Assembly: GCA_030063045.1 (NCBI GenBank)
Contig: JAQSEB010000112.1
Location: forward strand, 62,001-126,000
Origin: Pratylenchus scribneri
Lineage: Eukaryota; Nematoda; Chromadorea; Rhabditida; Pratylenchidae
Length of the DNA: 64,000 bases
Reading direction: 5' to 3'
The translations under genes were made by a program, and so were the position numbers. Below, one piece after another: positions 13,415-26,593 of the stretch; the first letter of the stretch is position 1, and each line of letters starts with the position of its first letter. The notes under the pieces were generated by a model. It did no database searches. It was not told the DNA's origin and saw nothing but the letters and a program-made list of their open reading frames with translations.

Positions 13415-15514
13415 TCTAGAATCTGCCTAAAAAATACTATTAGAAAAGATTGAGGAGAATAATATTAAAATTCTGAAGAGAAATAACGATTTTAAATTTT
13501 TTTCTTAAAACTCATAGAAAATTTCAATTTCAAATATTTCAAATACATGTATAACCTAGAATCTGCCTAAAAAATACTATTAGAAAAGATTGAGGAGAAT
13601 AATATTAAAATTCTGAAGAGAAATAACGATTTTAAATTTTTTTCTTAAAACTCATAGAAAATTTCAATTTCAAATATTTCAAATACATGTATAACCTAGA
13701 ATCTGCCTAAAAAATACTATTAGAAAAGATTGAGGAGAATAATATTAAAATTCTGAAGAGAAATAACGATTTTAAATTTTTTTCTTAAAACTCATAGAAA
13801 ATTTCAATTTCAAATATTTCAAATACATGTATAACCTAGAATCTGCCTAAAAAATACTATTAGAAAAGATTGAGGAGAATAATATTAAAATTCTGAAGAG
13901 AAATAACGATTTTAAATTTTTTTCTTAAAACTCATAGAAAATTTCAATTTCAAATATTTCAAATACATGTATAACCTAGAATCTGCCTAAAAAATACTAT
14001 TAGAAAAGATTGAGGAGAATAATATTAAAATTCTGAAGAGAAATAACGATTTTAAATTTTTTTCTTAAAACTCATAGAAAATTTCAATTTCAAATATTTC
14101 AAATACATGTATAACCTAGAATCTGCCTAAAAAATACTATTAGAAAAGATTGAGGAGAATAATATTAAAATTCTGAAGAGAAATAACGATTTTAAATTTT
14201 TTTCTTAAAACTCATAGAAAATTTCAATTTCAAATATTTCAAATACATGTATAACCTAGAATCTGCCTAAAAAATACTATTAGAAAAGATTGAGGAGAAT
14301 AATATTAAAATTCTGAAGAGAAATAACGATTTTAAATTTTTTTCTTAAAACTCATAGAAAATTTCAATTTCAAATATTTCAAATACATGTATAACCTAGA
14401 ATCTGCCTAAAAAATACTATTAGAAAAGATTGAGGAGAATAATATTAAAATTCTGAAGAGAAATAACGATTTTAAATTTTTTTCTTAAAACTCATAGAAA
14501 ATTTCAATTTCAAATATTTCAAATACATGTATAACCTAGAATCTGCCTAAAAAATACTATTAGAAAAGATTGAGGAGAATAATATTAAAATTCTGAAGAG
14601 AAATAACGATTTTAAATTTTTTTCTTAAAACTCATAGAAAATTTCAATTTCAAATATTTCAAATACATGTATAACCTAGAATCTGCCTAAAAAATACTAT
14701 TAGAAAAGATTGAGGAGAATAATATTAAAATTCTGAAGAGAAATAACGATTTTAAATTTTTTTCTTAAAACTCATAGAAAATTTCAATTTCAAATATTTC
14801 AAATACATGTATAACCTAGAATCTGCCTAAAAAATACTATTAGAAAAGATTGAGGAGAATAATATTAAAATTCTGAAGAGAAATAACGATTTTAAATTTT
14901 TTTCTTAAAACTCATAGAAAATTTCAATTTCAAATATTTCAAATACATGTATAACCTAGAATCTGCCTAAAAAATACTATTAGAAAAGATTGAGGAGAAT
15001 AATATTAAAATTCTGAAGAGAAATAACGATTTTAAATTTTTTTCTTAAAACTCATAGAAAATTTCAATTTCAAATATTTCAAATACATGTATAACCTAGA
15101 ATCTGCCTAAAAAATACTATTAGAAAAGATTGAGGAGAATAATATTAAAATTCTGAAGAGAAATAACGATTTTAAATTTTTTTCTTAAAACTCATAGAAA
15201 ATTTCAATTTCAAATATTTCAAATACATGTATAACCTAGAATCTGCCTAAAAAATACTATTAGAAAAGATTGAGGAGAATAATATTAAAATTCTGAAGAG
15301 AAATAACGATTTTAAATTTTTTTCTTAAAACTCATAGAAAATTTCAATTTCAAATATTTCAAATACATGTATAACCTAGAATCTGCCTAAAAAATACTAT
15401 TAGAAAAGATTGAGGAGAATAATATTAAAATTCTGAAGAGAAATAACGATTTTAAATTTTTTTCTTAAAACTCATAGAAAATTTCAATTTCAAATATTTC
15501 AAATACATGTATAA
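13415..15514. repeat. Homogenised run of 15 identical 140-bp monomers
   Basis: Fifteen successive monomers (starts every 140 bp from 13415 to 15375) read as identical, apart from the first head, which is CTAGAATC after GTATAAT instead of GTATAAC. The absence of GGCC at their junctions distinguishes them from most of the array. Such uniformity is best explained by a very recent expansion or conversion of a single monomer. Collapse or inflation by an assembler is the alternative. Confidence 0.9.
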
Positions 15515-15793
15515 CCTAGAATCTGCCTAAAAAATACTATTAGAAAAGATTGAGGGGAATAATATTAAAATTCCACAGAAAAATAGCGATTTTAAACTTT
15601 TTTCTAAAACTCATAGAAAATTTCAATTTCAAATATTTCAAATACATGTATGGCCTAGAATCTGCCTAAAAAATACTATTAGAAAAGATTGAGGAGAATA
15701 ATATTAAAATTCTGAAGAGAAATAACGATTTTAAATTTTTTTCTTAAAACTCATAGAAAATTTCAATTTCAAATATTTCAAATACATGTATAA
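15515..15793. repeat. Two junction monomers between homogenised run and HOR
   Basis: The monomer at 15515 is GAGGGG/CACAGAAAAATAGCG with CTAAAACTC (one A short), a type otherwise found in the mosaic domains at 2.9, 12.0 and 24 kb. The next is an ordinary GAGGAG/CTGAAG monomer. They mark the boundary of the 3364-bp HOR. Confidence 0.8.
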
Positions 15794-18700
15794 CCTAGAA
15801 TCTGCCTAAAAAATACTATTAGAAAAGATTGTGGGAATTAATATTAAAATTCTGAAGAGAAATAACGATTTAATTTTTTTCTTAAAACTCATAGAAAATT
15901 TCAATTTCAAATATTTCAAATACATGTATAACCTAGAATCTGCCTAAAAAATACTATTAGAAAAGATTGTGGGAATTAATATTAAAATTCTGAAGAGAAA
16001 TAACGATTTTAAATTTTTTTCTTAAAACTCATAGAAAATTTCAATTTCAAATATTTCAAATACATGTATAACCTAGAATCTGCCTAAAAAATACTATTAG
16101 AAAAGATTGAGGAGAATAATATTAAAATTCTGAAGAGAAATAACGATTTTAAATTTTTTTCTTAAAACTCATAGAAAATTTCAATTTCAAATATTTCAAA
16201 TACATGTATAACCTAGAATCTGCCTAAAAAATACTATTAGAAAAGATTGAGAGGAATAATATTAAAATTCCAAAGAGAAATAGCGATTTTAAATTTTTTT
16301 CTTAAAACTCATAGAAAATTTCAATTTCAAATATTTCAAATACATGTATAATCTAGAATCTGCCTAAAAAATACTATTAGAAAAGATTGAGGAGAATAAT
16401 ATTAAAATTCTGAAGAGAAATAACGATTTTAAATTTTTTTCTTAAAACTCATAGAAAATTTCAATTTCAAATATTTCAAATACATGTATAACCTAGAATC
16501 TGCCTAAAAAATACTATTAGAAAAGATTGAGGAGAATAATATTAAAATTCTGAAGAGAAATAACGATTTTAAATTTTTTTCTTAAAACTCATAGAAAATT
16601 TCAATTTCAAATATTTCAAATACATGTATAACCTAGAATCTGCCTAAAAAATACTATTAGAAAAGATTGAGGAGAATAATATTAAAATTCTGAAGAGAAA
16701 TAACGATTTTAAATTTTTTTCTTAAAACTCATAGAAAATTTCAATTTCAAATATTTCAAATACATGTATAACCTAGAATCTGCCTAAAAAATACTATTAG
16801 AAAAGATTGAGGAGAATAATATTAAAATTCTGAAGAGAAATAACGATTTTAAATTTTTTTCTTAAAACTCATAGAAAATTTCAATTTCAAATATTTCAAA
16901 TACATGTATAACCTAGAATCTGCCTAAAAAATACTATTAGAAAAGATTGAGGAGAATAATATTAAAATTCTGAAGAGAAATAACGATTTTAAATTTTTTT
17001 CTTAAAACTCATAGAAAATTTCAATTTCAAATATTTCAAATACATGTATAACCTAGAATCTGCCTAAAAAATACTATTAGAAAAGATTGAGAGGAATAAT
17101 ATTAAAATTCCAAAGAGAAATAGCGATTTTAAACGTTTTTTCTAAAAACTCATAGAAAATTTCAATTTCAAATATTTCAAATACATGTATAACCTAGAAT
17201 CTGCCTAAAAAATACTATTAGAAAAGATTGAGAGGAATAATATTAAAATTCCAAAGAGAAATAGCGATTTTAAACTTTTTTTCTAAAAACTCATAGAAAA
17301 TTTCAATTTCAAATATTTCAAATACATGTATGGCCTAGAATCTGCCTAAAAAATACTATTAGAAAAGATTGAGGAGAATAATATTAAAATTCTGAAGAGA
17401 AATAACGATTTTAAATTTTTTTCTTAAAACTCATAGAAAATTTCAATTTCAAATATTTCAAATACATGTATGGCCTAGAATCTGCCTAAAAAATACTATT
17501 AGAAAAGATTGAGGAGAATAATATTAAAATTCTGAAGAGAAATAACGATTTTAAATTTTTTTCTTAAAACTCATAGAAAATTTCAATTTCAAATATTTCA
17601 AATACATGTATGGCCTAGAATCTGCCTAAAAAATACTATTAGAAAAGATTGAGGAGAATAATATTAAAATTCTGAAGAGAAATAACGATTTTAAACTTTT
17701 TTTCTTAAAACTCATAGAAAATTTCAATTTCAAATATTTCAAATACATGTATGGCCTAGAATCTGCCTAAAAAATACTATTAGAAAAGATTGAGGAGAAT
17801 AATATTAAAATTCTGAAGAGAAATAACGATTTTAAATTTTTTTTCTTAAAACTCATAGAAAATTTCAATTTCAAATATTTCAAATACATGTATGGCCTAG
17901 AATCTGCCTAAAAAATACTATTAGAAAAGATTGAGGAGAATAATATTAAAATTCTGAAGAGAAATAACGATTTTAAATTTTTTTCTTAAAACTCATAGAA
18001 AATTTCAATTTCAAATATTTCAAATACATGTATGGCCTAGAATCTGCCTAAAAAATACTATTAGAAAAGATTGAGGAGAATAATATTAAAATTCTGAAGA
18101 GAAATAACGATTTTAAATTTTTTTCTTAAAACTCATAGAAAATTTCAATTTCAAATATTTCAAATACATGTATGGCCTAGAATCTGCCTAAAAAATACTA
18201 TTAGAAAAGATTGAGGAGAATAATATTAAAATTCTGAAGAGAAATAACGATTTTAAATTTTTTTCTTAAAACTCATAGAAAATTTCAATTTCAAATATTT
18301 CAAATACATGTATGGCCTAGAATCTGCCTAAAAAATACTATTAGAAAAGATTGAGGAGAATAATATTAAAATTCTGAAGAGAAATAACGATTTTAAATTT
18401 TTTTCTTAAAACTCATAGAAAATTTCAATTTCAAATATTTCAAATACATGTATGGCCTAGAATCTGCCTAAAAAATACTATTAGAAAAGATTGAGGAGAA
18501 TAATATTAAAATTCTGAAGAGAAATAACGATTTTAAACTTTTTTTCTTAAAACTCATAGAAAATTTCAATTTCAAATATTTCAAATACATGTATGGCCTA
18601 GAATCTGCCTAAAAAATACTATTAGAAAAGATTGAGGAGAATAATATTAAAATTCTGAAGAGAAATAACGATTTTAAATTTTTTTTCTTAAAACTCATAG

Positions 18701-19157
18701 AAAATTTCAATTTCAAATATTTCAAATACATGTATGGCCTAGAATCTGCCTAAAAAATACTATTAGAAAAGATTGAGGAGAATAATATTAAAATTCTGAA
18801 GAGAAATAACGATTTTAAATTTTTTTCTTAAAACTCATAGAAAATTTCAATTTCAAATATTTCAAATACATGTATGGCCTAGAATCTGCCTAAAAAATAC
18901 TATTAGAAAAGATTGAGGAGAATAATATTAAAATTCTGAAGAGAAATAACGATTTTAAATTTTTTTCTTAAAACTCATAGAAAATTTCAATTTCAAATAT
19001 TTCAAATACATGTATGGCCTAGAATCTGCCTAAAAAATACTATTAGAAAAGATTGAGGAGAATAATATTAAAATTCTGAAGAGAAATAACGATTTTAAAT
19101 TTTTTTCTTAAAACTCATAGAAAATTTCAATTTCAAATATTTCAAATACATGTATAA
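15794..19157. repeat. 3364-bp, 24-monomer HOR, copy 1
   Basis: It begins with two TGTGGGAATT monomers, the first with a 2-bp loss (GATTTAATTT). There follow GAGGAG, GAGAGG (16212), five GAGGAG, two GAGAGG (17052, carrying a unique AAACGTTTT, and the next), and thirteen GAGGAG monomers. The doubly marked opening pair recurs at exactly +3364 (15794 and 19158; GTGGG at 15969 and 19333; GAGAGG near 16251 and 19615). Confidence 0.9.
17614..19157. repeat. Nested 842-bp hexamer inside the 3364-bp HOR
   Basis: A 141-bp monomer with TTTTAAAC followed by one with an 8-T run (17614, 17755) and four plain 140-bp monomers is repeated from 18456 (18456, 18597, then three plain). The period is 842 bp and the second copy is one monomer short. 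The hexamer duplication is absent from the second copy of the larger HOR, so it arose after that HOR duplicated, or was lost there. Confidence 0.86.
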
Positions 19158-21818
19158 CCTAGAATCTGCCTAAAAAATACTATTAGAAAAGATTGTGGGA
19201 ATTAATATTAAAATTCTGAAGAGAAATAACGATTTAATTTTTTTCTTAAAACTCATAGAAAATTTCAATTTCAAATATTTCAAATACATGTATAACCTAG
19301 AATCTGCCTAAAAAATACTATTAGAAAAGATTGTGGGAATTAATATTAAAATTCTGAAGAGAAATAACGATTTTAAATTTTTTTCTTAAAACTCATAGAA
19401 AATTTCAATTTCAAATATTTCAAATACATGTATAACCTAGAATCTGCCTAAAAAATACTATTAGAAAAGATTGAGGAGAATAATATTAAAATTCTGAAGA
19501 GAAATAACGATTTTAAATTTTTTTCTTAAAACTCATAGAAAATTTCAATTTCAAATATTTCAAATACATGTATAACCTAGAATCTGCCTAAAAAATACTA
19601 TTAGAAAAGATTGAGAGGAATAATATTAAAATTCCAAAGAGAAATAGCGATTTTAAATTTTTTTCTTAAAACTCATAGAAAATTTCAATTTCAAATATTT
19701 CAAATACATGTATAACCTAGAATCTGCCTAAAAAATACTATTAGAAAAGATTGAGGAGAATAATATTAAAATTCTGAAGAGAAATAACGATTTTAAATTT
19801 TTTTCTTAAAACTCATAGAAAATTTCAATTTCAAATATTTCAAATACATGTATAACCTAGAATCTGCCTAAAAAATACTATTAGAAAAGATTGAGGAGAA
19901 TAATATTAAAATTCTGAAGAGAAATAACGATTTTAAATTTTTTTCTTAAAACTCATAGAAAATTTCAATTTCAAATATTTCAAATACATGTATAACCTAG
20001 AATCTGCCTAAAAAATACTATTAGAAAAGATTGAGGAGAATAATATTAAAATTCTGAAGAGAAATAACGATTTTAAATTTTTTTCTTAAAACTCATAGAA
20101 AATTTCAATTTCAAATATTTCAAATACATGTATAACCTAGAATCTGCCTAAAAAATACTATTAGAAAAGATTGAGGAGAATAATATTAAAATTCTGAAGA
20201 GAAATAACGATTTTAAATTTTTTTCTTAAAACTCATAGAAAATTTCAATTTCAAATATTTCAAATACATGTATAACCTAGAATCTGCCTAAAAAATACTA
20301 TTAGAAAAGATTGAGGAGAATAATATTAAAATTCTGAAGAGAAATAACGATTTTAAATTTTTTTCTTAAAACTCATAGAAAATTTCAATTTCAAATATTT
20401 CAAATACATGTATAACCTAGAATCTGCCTAAAAAATACTATTAGAAAAGATTGAGGAGAATAATATTAAAATTCTGAAGAGAAATAACGATTTTAAATTT
20501 TTTTCTTAAAACTCATAGAAAATTTCAATTTCAAATATTTCAAATACATGTATAACCTAGAATCTGCCTAAAAAATACTATTAGAAAAGATTGAGAGGAA
20601 TAATATTAAAATTCCAAAGAGAAATAGCGATTTTAAACTTTTTTTCTAAAAACTCATAGAAAATTTCAATTTCAAATATTTCAAATACATGTATAACCTA
20701 GAATCTGCCTAAAAAATACTATTAGAAAAGATTGAGAGGAATAATATTAAAATTCCAAAGAGAAATAGCGATTTTAAACTTTTTTTCTAAAAACTCATAG
20801 AAAATTTCAATTTCAAATATTTCAAATACATGTATGGCCTAGAATCTGCCTAAAAAATACTATTAGAAAAGATTGAGGAGAATAATATTAAAATTCTGAA
20901 GAGAAATAACGATTTTAAATTTTTTTCTTAAAACTCATAGAAAATTTCAATTTCAAATATTTCAAATACATGTATGGCCTAGAATCTGCCTAAAAAATAC
21001 TATTAGAAAAGATTGAGGAGAATAATATTAAAATTCTGAAGAGAAATAACGATTTTAAATTTTTTTCTTAAAACTCATAGAAAATTTCAATTTCAAATAT
21101 TTCAAATACATGTATGGCCTAGAATCTGCCTAAAAAATACTATTAGAAAAGATTGAGGAGAATAATATTAAAATTCTGAAGAGAAATAACGATTTTAAAC
21201 TTTTTTTCTTAAAACTCATAGAAAATTTCAATTTCAAATATTTCAAATACATGTATGGCCTAGAATCTGCCTAAAAAATACTATTAGAAAAGATTGAGGA
21301 GAATAATATTAAAATTCTGAAGAGAAATAACGATTTTAAATTTTTTTCTTAAAACTCATAGAAAATTTCAATTTCAAATATTTCAAATACATGTATGGCC
21401 TAGAATCTGCCTAAAAAATACTATTAGAAAAGATTGAGGAGAATAATATTAAAATTCTGAAGAGAAATAACGATTTTAAATTTTTTTCTTAAAACTCATA
21501 GAAAATTTCAATTTCAAATATTTCAAATACATGTATGGCCTAGAATCTGCCTAAAAAATACTATTAGAAAAGATTGAGGAGAATAATATTAAAATTCTGA
21601 AGAGAAATAACGATTTTAAATTTTTTTCTTAAAACTCATAGAAAATTTCAATTTCAAATATTTCAAATACATGTATAACCTAGAATCTGCCTAAAAAATA
21701 CTATTAGAAAAGATTGAGGAGAATAATATTAAAATTCTGAAGAGAAATAACGATTTTAAATTTTTTTCTTAAAACTCATAGAAAATTTCAATTTCAAATA
21801 TTTCAAATACATGTATGG
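19158..21818. repeat. 3364-bp HOR, copy 2 (rearranged, incomplete)
   Basis: The order starts as in 15794-19157: two TGTGGGAATT, GAGGAG, GAGAGG. It then has six plain monomers instead of five, so later markers are offset by 3504 rather than 3364 bp (GAGAGG near 17091 and 20595). After the GAGAGG pair (20556, 20697) a shortened GAGGAG tail runs to about 21818 and lacks the nested hexamer duplication. Net monomer number differs by simple gains and losses of whole units. Confidence 0.87.
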
Positions 21819-23645
21819 CCTAGAATCTGCCTAAAAAATACTATTAGAAAAGATTGAGGAGAATAATATTAAAATTCTGAAGAGAAATAACGATTTTAAA
21901 CTTTTTTTCTTAAAACTCATAGAAAATTTCAATTTCAAATATTTCAAATACATGTATGGCCTAGAATCTGCCTAAAAAATACTATTAGAAAAGATTGTGG
22001 GGAATAATATTAAAATTCCTAAGAGAAATAGCGATTTTAAACTTTTTTTCTTAAAACTCATAGAAAATTTCAATTTCAAATATTTCAAATACATGTATAA
22101 CCTAGAATCTGCCTAAAAAATACTATTAGAAAAGATTGTGGGGAATAATATTAAAATTCCTAAGAGAAATAACGATTTTAAACTTTTATTCTTAAAACTC
22201 ATAGAAAATTTCAATTTCAAATATTTCAAATACATGTATAACCTAGAATCTGCCTAAAAAATACTATTAGAAAAGATTGAGGGGAATAATATTAAAATTC
22301 CAAAGAGAAATAACGATTTTAAACTTTTTTTCTTAAAACTCATAGAAAATTTCAATTTCAAATATTTCAAATACATGTATAACCTAGAATCTGCCTAAAA
22401 AATACTATTAGAAAAGATTGAGGGGAATAATATTAAAATTCCAAAGAGAAATAACGATTTTAAACTTTTTTCTAAAAACTCATAGAAAATTTCAATTTCA
22501 AATATTTCAAATACATGTATGGCCTAGAATCTGCCTAAAAAATACTATTAGAAAAGATTGTGGGGAATAATATTAAAATTCTGAAGAGAAATAACGATTT
22601 TAAACTTTTTTTCTTAAAACTCATAGAAAATTTTAATTTCAAATATTTCAAATACATGTATGGCCTAGAATCTGCCTAAAAAATACTATTAGAAAAGATT
22701 GAGGAGAATAATATTAAAATTCTGAAGAGAAATAACGATTTTAAATTTTTTTCTTAAAACTCATAGAAAATTTCAATTTCAAATATTTCAAATACATGTA
22801 TGGCCTAGAATCTGCCTAAAAAATACTATTAGAAAAGATTGTGGGGAATAATATTAAAATTCTGAAGAGAAATAACGATTTTAAATTTTTTTCTTAAAAC
22901 TCATAGAAAATTTCAATTTCAAATATTTCAAATACATGTATGGCCTAGAATCTGCCTAAAAAATACTATTAGAAAAGATTGAGGAGAATAATATTAAAAT
23001 TCTGAAGAGAAATAACGATTTTAAACTTTTTTTCTTAAAACTCATAGAAAATTTCAATTTCAAATATTTCAAATACATGTATGGCCTAAAATCTGCCTAA
23101 AGAATACTATTAGAAAAGATTGAGAGGATTAATATTAAAATTCCAAAGAGAAATAACGATTTTAAACTTTTTTCTAAAAACTCATAGAAAATTTCAATTT
23201 CAAATATTTCAAATACATGTATGGCCTAGAATCTGCCTAAAAAATACTATTAGAAAAGATTGAGGGGAATAATATTAAAATTCCACAGAGAAATTACGAT
23301 TTTAAACTTTATTCTTAAAACTCATAGAAAATTTCAATTTCAAATATTTCAAATACATGTATAACCTAGAATCTGCCTAAAAAATACTATTAGAAAAGAT
23401 TGAGGAGAATAATATTAAAATTCTGAAGAGAAATAACGATTTTAAACTTTTTTTCTTAAAACTCATAGAAAATTTCAATTTCAAATATTTCAAATACATG
23501 TATGGCCTAGAATCTGCCTAAAAAATACTATTAGAAAAGATTGTGGGGAATAATATTAAAATTCCTAAGAGAAATAGCGATTTTAAACTTTTTTCTAATA
23601 ACTCATAGAAAATTTCAATTTCAAATATTTCAAATACATGTATGG

Positions 23646-24066
23646 CCTAGAATCTGCCTAAAAAATACTATTAGAAAAGATTGTGGGGAATAATATTAAA
23701 ATTCCTAAGAGAAATAACGATTTTAAACTTTTATTCTTAAAACTCATAGAAAATTTTAATTTCAAATATTTCAAATACATGTATGGCCTAAAATCTGCCT
23801 AAAGAATACTATTAGAAAAGATTGAGAGGATTAATATTAAAATTCCAAAGAGAAATAACGATTTTAAACTTTTTTCTAAAAACTCATAGAAAATTTCAAT
23901 TTCAAATATTTCAAATACATGTATGGCCTAGAATCTGCCTAAAAAATACTATTAGAAAAGATTGAGGGGAATAATATTAAAATTCCACAGAAAAATAGCG
24001 ATTTTAAACTTTTTTCTAAAAACTCATAGAAAATTTCAATTTCAAATATTTCAAATACATGTATGG
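23646..24066. repeat. Tracer module, copy 3 (three monomers)
   Basis: Monomers at 23646, 23787 and 23927 carry TGTGGGG/CCTAAG/TTTATTC/TTTTAATTTC, then CCTAAAATCTGCCTAAAG with GAGAGGATT, then CACAGAAAAATAGCG. This is the order of 2512-3072 minus the AAATTACG monomer. A partial copy with GAGAGGATT followed by AAATTACG lies at 23085-23364. Confidence 0.84.
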
Positions 24067-24768
24067 CCTAGAATCTGCCTAAAAAATACTATTAGAAAAG
24101 ATTGTGGGGAATAATATTAAAATTCCTAAGAGAAATAACGATTTTAAACTTTTATTCTTAAAACTCATAGAAAATTTTAATTTCAAATATTTCAAATACA
24201 TGTATGGCCTAGAATCTGCCTAAAAAATACTATTAGAAAAGATTGAGGGGAATAATATTAAAATTCCTAAGAGAAATAGCGATTTTAAACTTTTTTCTAA
24301 TAACTCATAGAAAATTTCAATTTCAAATATTTCAAATACATGTATGGCCTAGAATCTGCCTAAAAAATACTATTAGAAAAGATTGTGGGGAATAATATTA
24401 AAATTCCTAAGAGAAATAACGATTTTAAACTTTTATTCTTAAAACTCATAGAAAATTTTAATTTCAAATATTTCAAATACATGTATGGCCTAGAATCTGC
24501 CTAAAAAATACTATTAGAAAAGATTGAGGGGAATAATATTAAAATTCCACAGAAAAATAGCGATTTTAAACTTTTTTCTAAAAACTCATAGAAAATTTCA
24601 ATTTCAAATATTTCAAATACATGTATGGCCTAGAATCTGCCTAAAAAATACTATTAGAAAAGATTGAGGGGAATAATATTAAAATTCCACAGAGAAATTA
24701 CGATTTTAAACTTTATTCTTAAAACTCATAGAAAATTTCAATTTCAAATATTTCAAATACATGTATGG

Positions 24769-25610
24769 CCTAGAATCTACCTAAAAAATACTATTATAAA
24801 AGATTGAGAGGAATAATATTAAAATTCTGAAGAGAAATAACGATTTTAAACTTTTTTCTAAAAACTCATAGAAAATTTCAATTTCAAATATTTCAAATAC
24901 ATGTATGGCCTAGAATCTGCCTAAAAAATACTATTAGAAAAGATTGTGGGGAATAATATTAAAATTCTGAAGAGAAATAACGATTTTAAATTTTTTTCTT
25001 AAAACTCATAGAAAATTTCAATTTCAAATATTTCAAATACATGTATAACCTAGAATCTGCCTAAAAAATACTATTATAAAAGATTGAGAGGAATAATATT
25101 AAAATTCTGAAGAGAAATAACGATTTTAAACTTTTTTTCTAAAAACTCATAGAAAATTTCAATTTCAAATATTTCAAATACATGTATGGCCTAGAATCTG
25201 CCTAAAAAATACTATTAGAAAAGATTGTGGGGAATAATATTAAAATTCTGAAGAGAAATAACGATTTTAAATTTTTTTCTTAAAACTCATAGAAAATTTC
25301 AATTTCAAATATTTCAAATACATGTATAACCTAGAATCTGCCTAAAAAATACTATTATAAAAGATTGAGAGGAATAATATTAAAATTCTGAAGAGAAATA
25401 ACGATTTTAAACTTTTTATCTAAAAACTCATAGAAAATTTCAATTTCAAATATTTCAAATACATGTATGGCCTAGAATCTGCCTAAAAAATACTATTAGA
25501 AAAGATTGTGGGGAATAATATTAAAATTCTGAAGAGAAATAACGATTTTAAATTTTTTTCTTAAAACTCATAGAAAATTTCAATTTCAAATATTTCAAAT
25601 ACATGTATAA
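24769..25610. repeat. Dimer HOR, three copies of about 281 bp
   Basis: ATTATAAAAG/GAGAGG monomers (24769, 25049, 25330) alternate with ATTAGAAAAG/TGTGGGG monomers (24909, 25190, 25471). The latter end in GTATAACC. The three dimers are 280, 281 and 281 bp. The T-run differs slightly (6 T, 7 T, and TTTTTATC in the third). This small dimer contains a monomer close to the head of the 26.6-37 kb family. Confidence 0.87.
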
Positions 25611-26452
25611 CCTAGAATCTGCCTAAAAAATACTATTAGAAAAGATTGAGAGGAATAATATTAAAATTCCAAAGAGAAATAGCGATTTTAAACTTTTTTT
25701 CTAAAAACTCATAGAAAATTTCAATTTCAAATATTTCAAATACATGTATGGCCTAGAATCTGCCTAAAAAATACTATTAGAAAAGATTGAGGGGAATAAT
25801 ATTAAAATTCCACAGAAAAATAGCGATTTTAAACTTTTTTCTAAAAACTCATAGAAAATTTCAATTTCAAATATTTCAAATACATGTATGGCCTAGAATC
25901 TGCCTAAAAAATACTATTAGAAAAGATTGAGGAGAATAATATTAAAATTCTGAAGAGAAATAACGATTTTAAACTTTTTTTCTTAAAACTCATAGAAAAT
26001 TTCAATTTCAAATATTTCAAATACATGTATGGCCTAGAATCTGCCTAAAAAATACTATTAGAAAAGATTGAGGGGAATAATATTAAAATTCCACAGAGAA
26101 ATTACGATTTTAAACTTTATTCTTAAAACTCATAGAAAATTTCAATTTCAAATATTTCAAATACATGTATGGCCTAGAATCTACCTAAAAAATACTATTA
26201 TAAAAGATTGAGAGGAATAATATTAAAATTCTGAAGAGAAATAGCGATTTTAAACTTTTTTCTAATAACTCATAGAAAATTTCAATTTCAAATATTTCAA
26301 ATACATGTATGGCCTAGAATCTGCCTAAAAAATACTATTAGAAAAGATTGAGGGGAATAATATTAAAATTCCACAGAAAAATAGCGATTTTAAACTTTTT
26401 TCTAAAAACTCATAGAAAATTTCAATTTCAAATATTTCAAATACATGTATGG

Positions 26453-26593
26453 CCTAGAATCTGCCTAAAAAATACTATTAGAAAAGATTGAGGGGAATAA
26501 TATTAAAATTCCACAGAGAAATAACGATTTTAAACTTTTTTTCTAAAAACTCATAGAAAATTAAAATTTCCAAAATTTCAAATACATGTATGG
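26453..26593. repeat. Chimeric monomer at the start of the long/short block
   Basis: Its head and middle are of the mosaic type (TCTGCC, ATTAG, GAGGGG, CCACAG), but its tail is the short-type TTAAAATTTCCAAAATTTC that characterises the next 10.4 kb. It is the first appearance of that tail and so captures the recombination joint between two monomer families. Confidence 0.86.

Larger units (their letters stand above)
21819..26452. repeat. Second mosaic domain
   Basis: About 33 monomers of mixed type (GAGGGG, GAGGAG, TGTGGGG and GAGAGG heads; CCTAAG, CCACAG, CTGAAG and CCAAAG middles; AACG, AGCG and TACG cores). Variants of the T-run include TTTATTC, CTTTATTC and CTAATAACTC. ATTATAAAAG heads with TCTACC appear here for the first time, at 24769 and again near 26173, foreshadowing the 26.6-37 kb family. 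No gene or other element is visible. Confidence 0.85.

Noticed and set aside
12155..15514. Assignment to a named insect or plant satellite of about 140 bp
   Set aside because: Monomer length and AT-richness alone resemble several known satellites, but I cannot confirm sequence identity with any, so no name is given.
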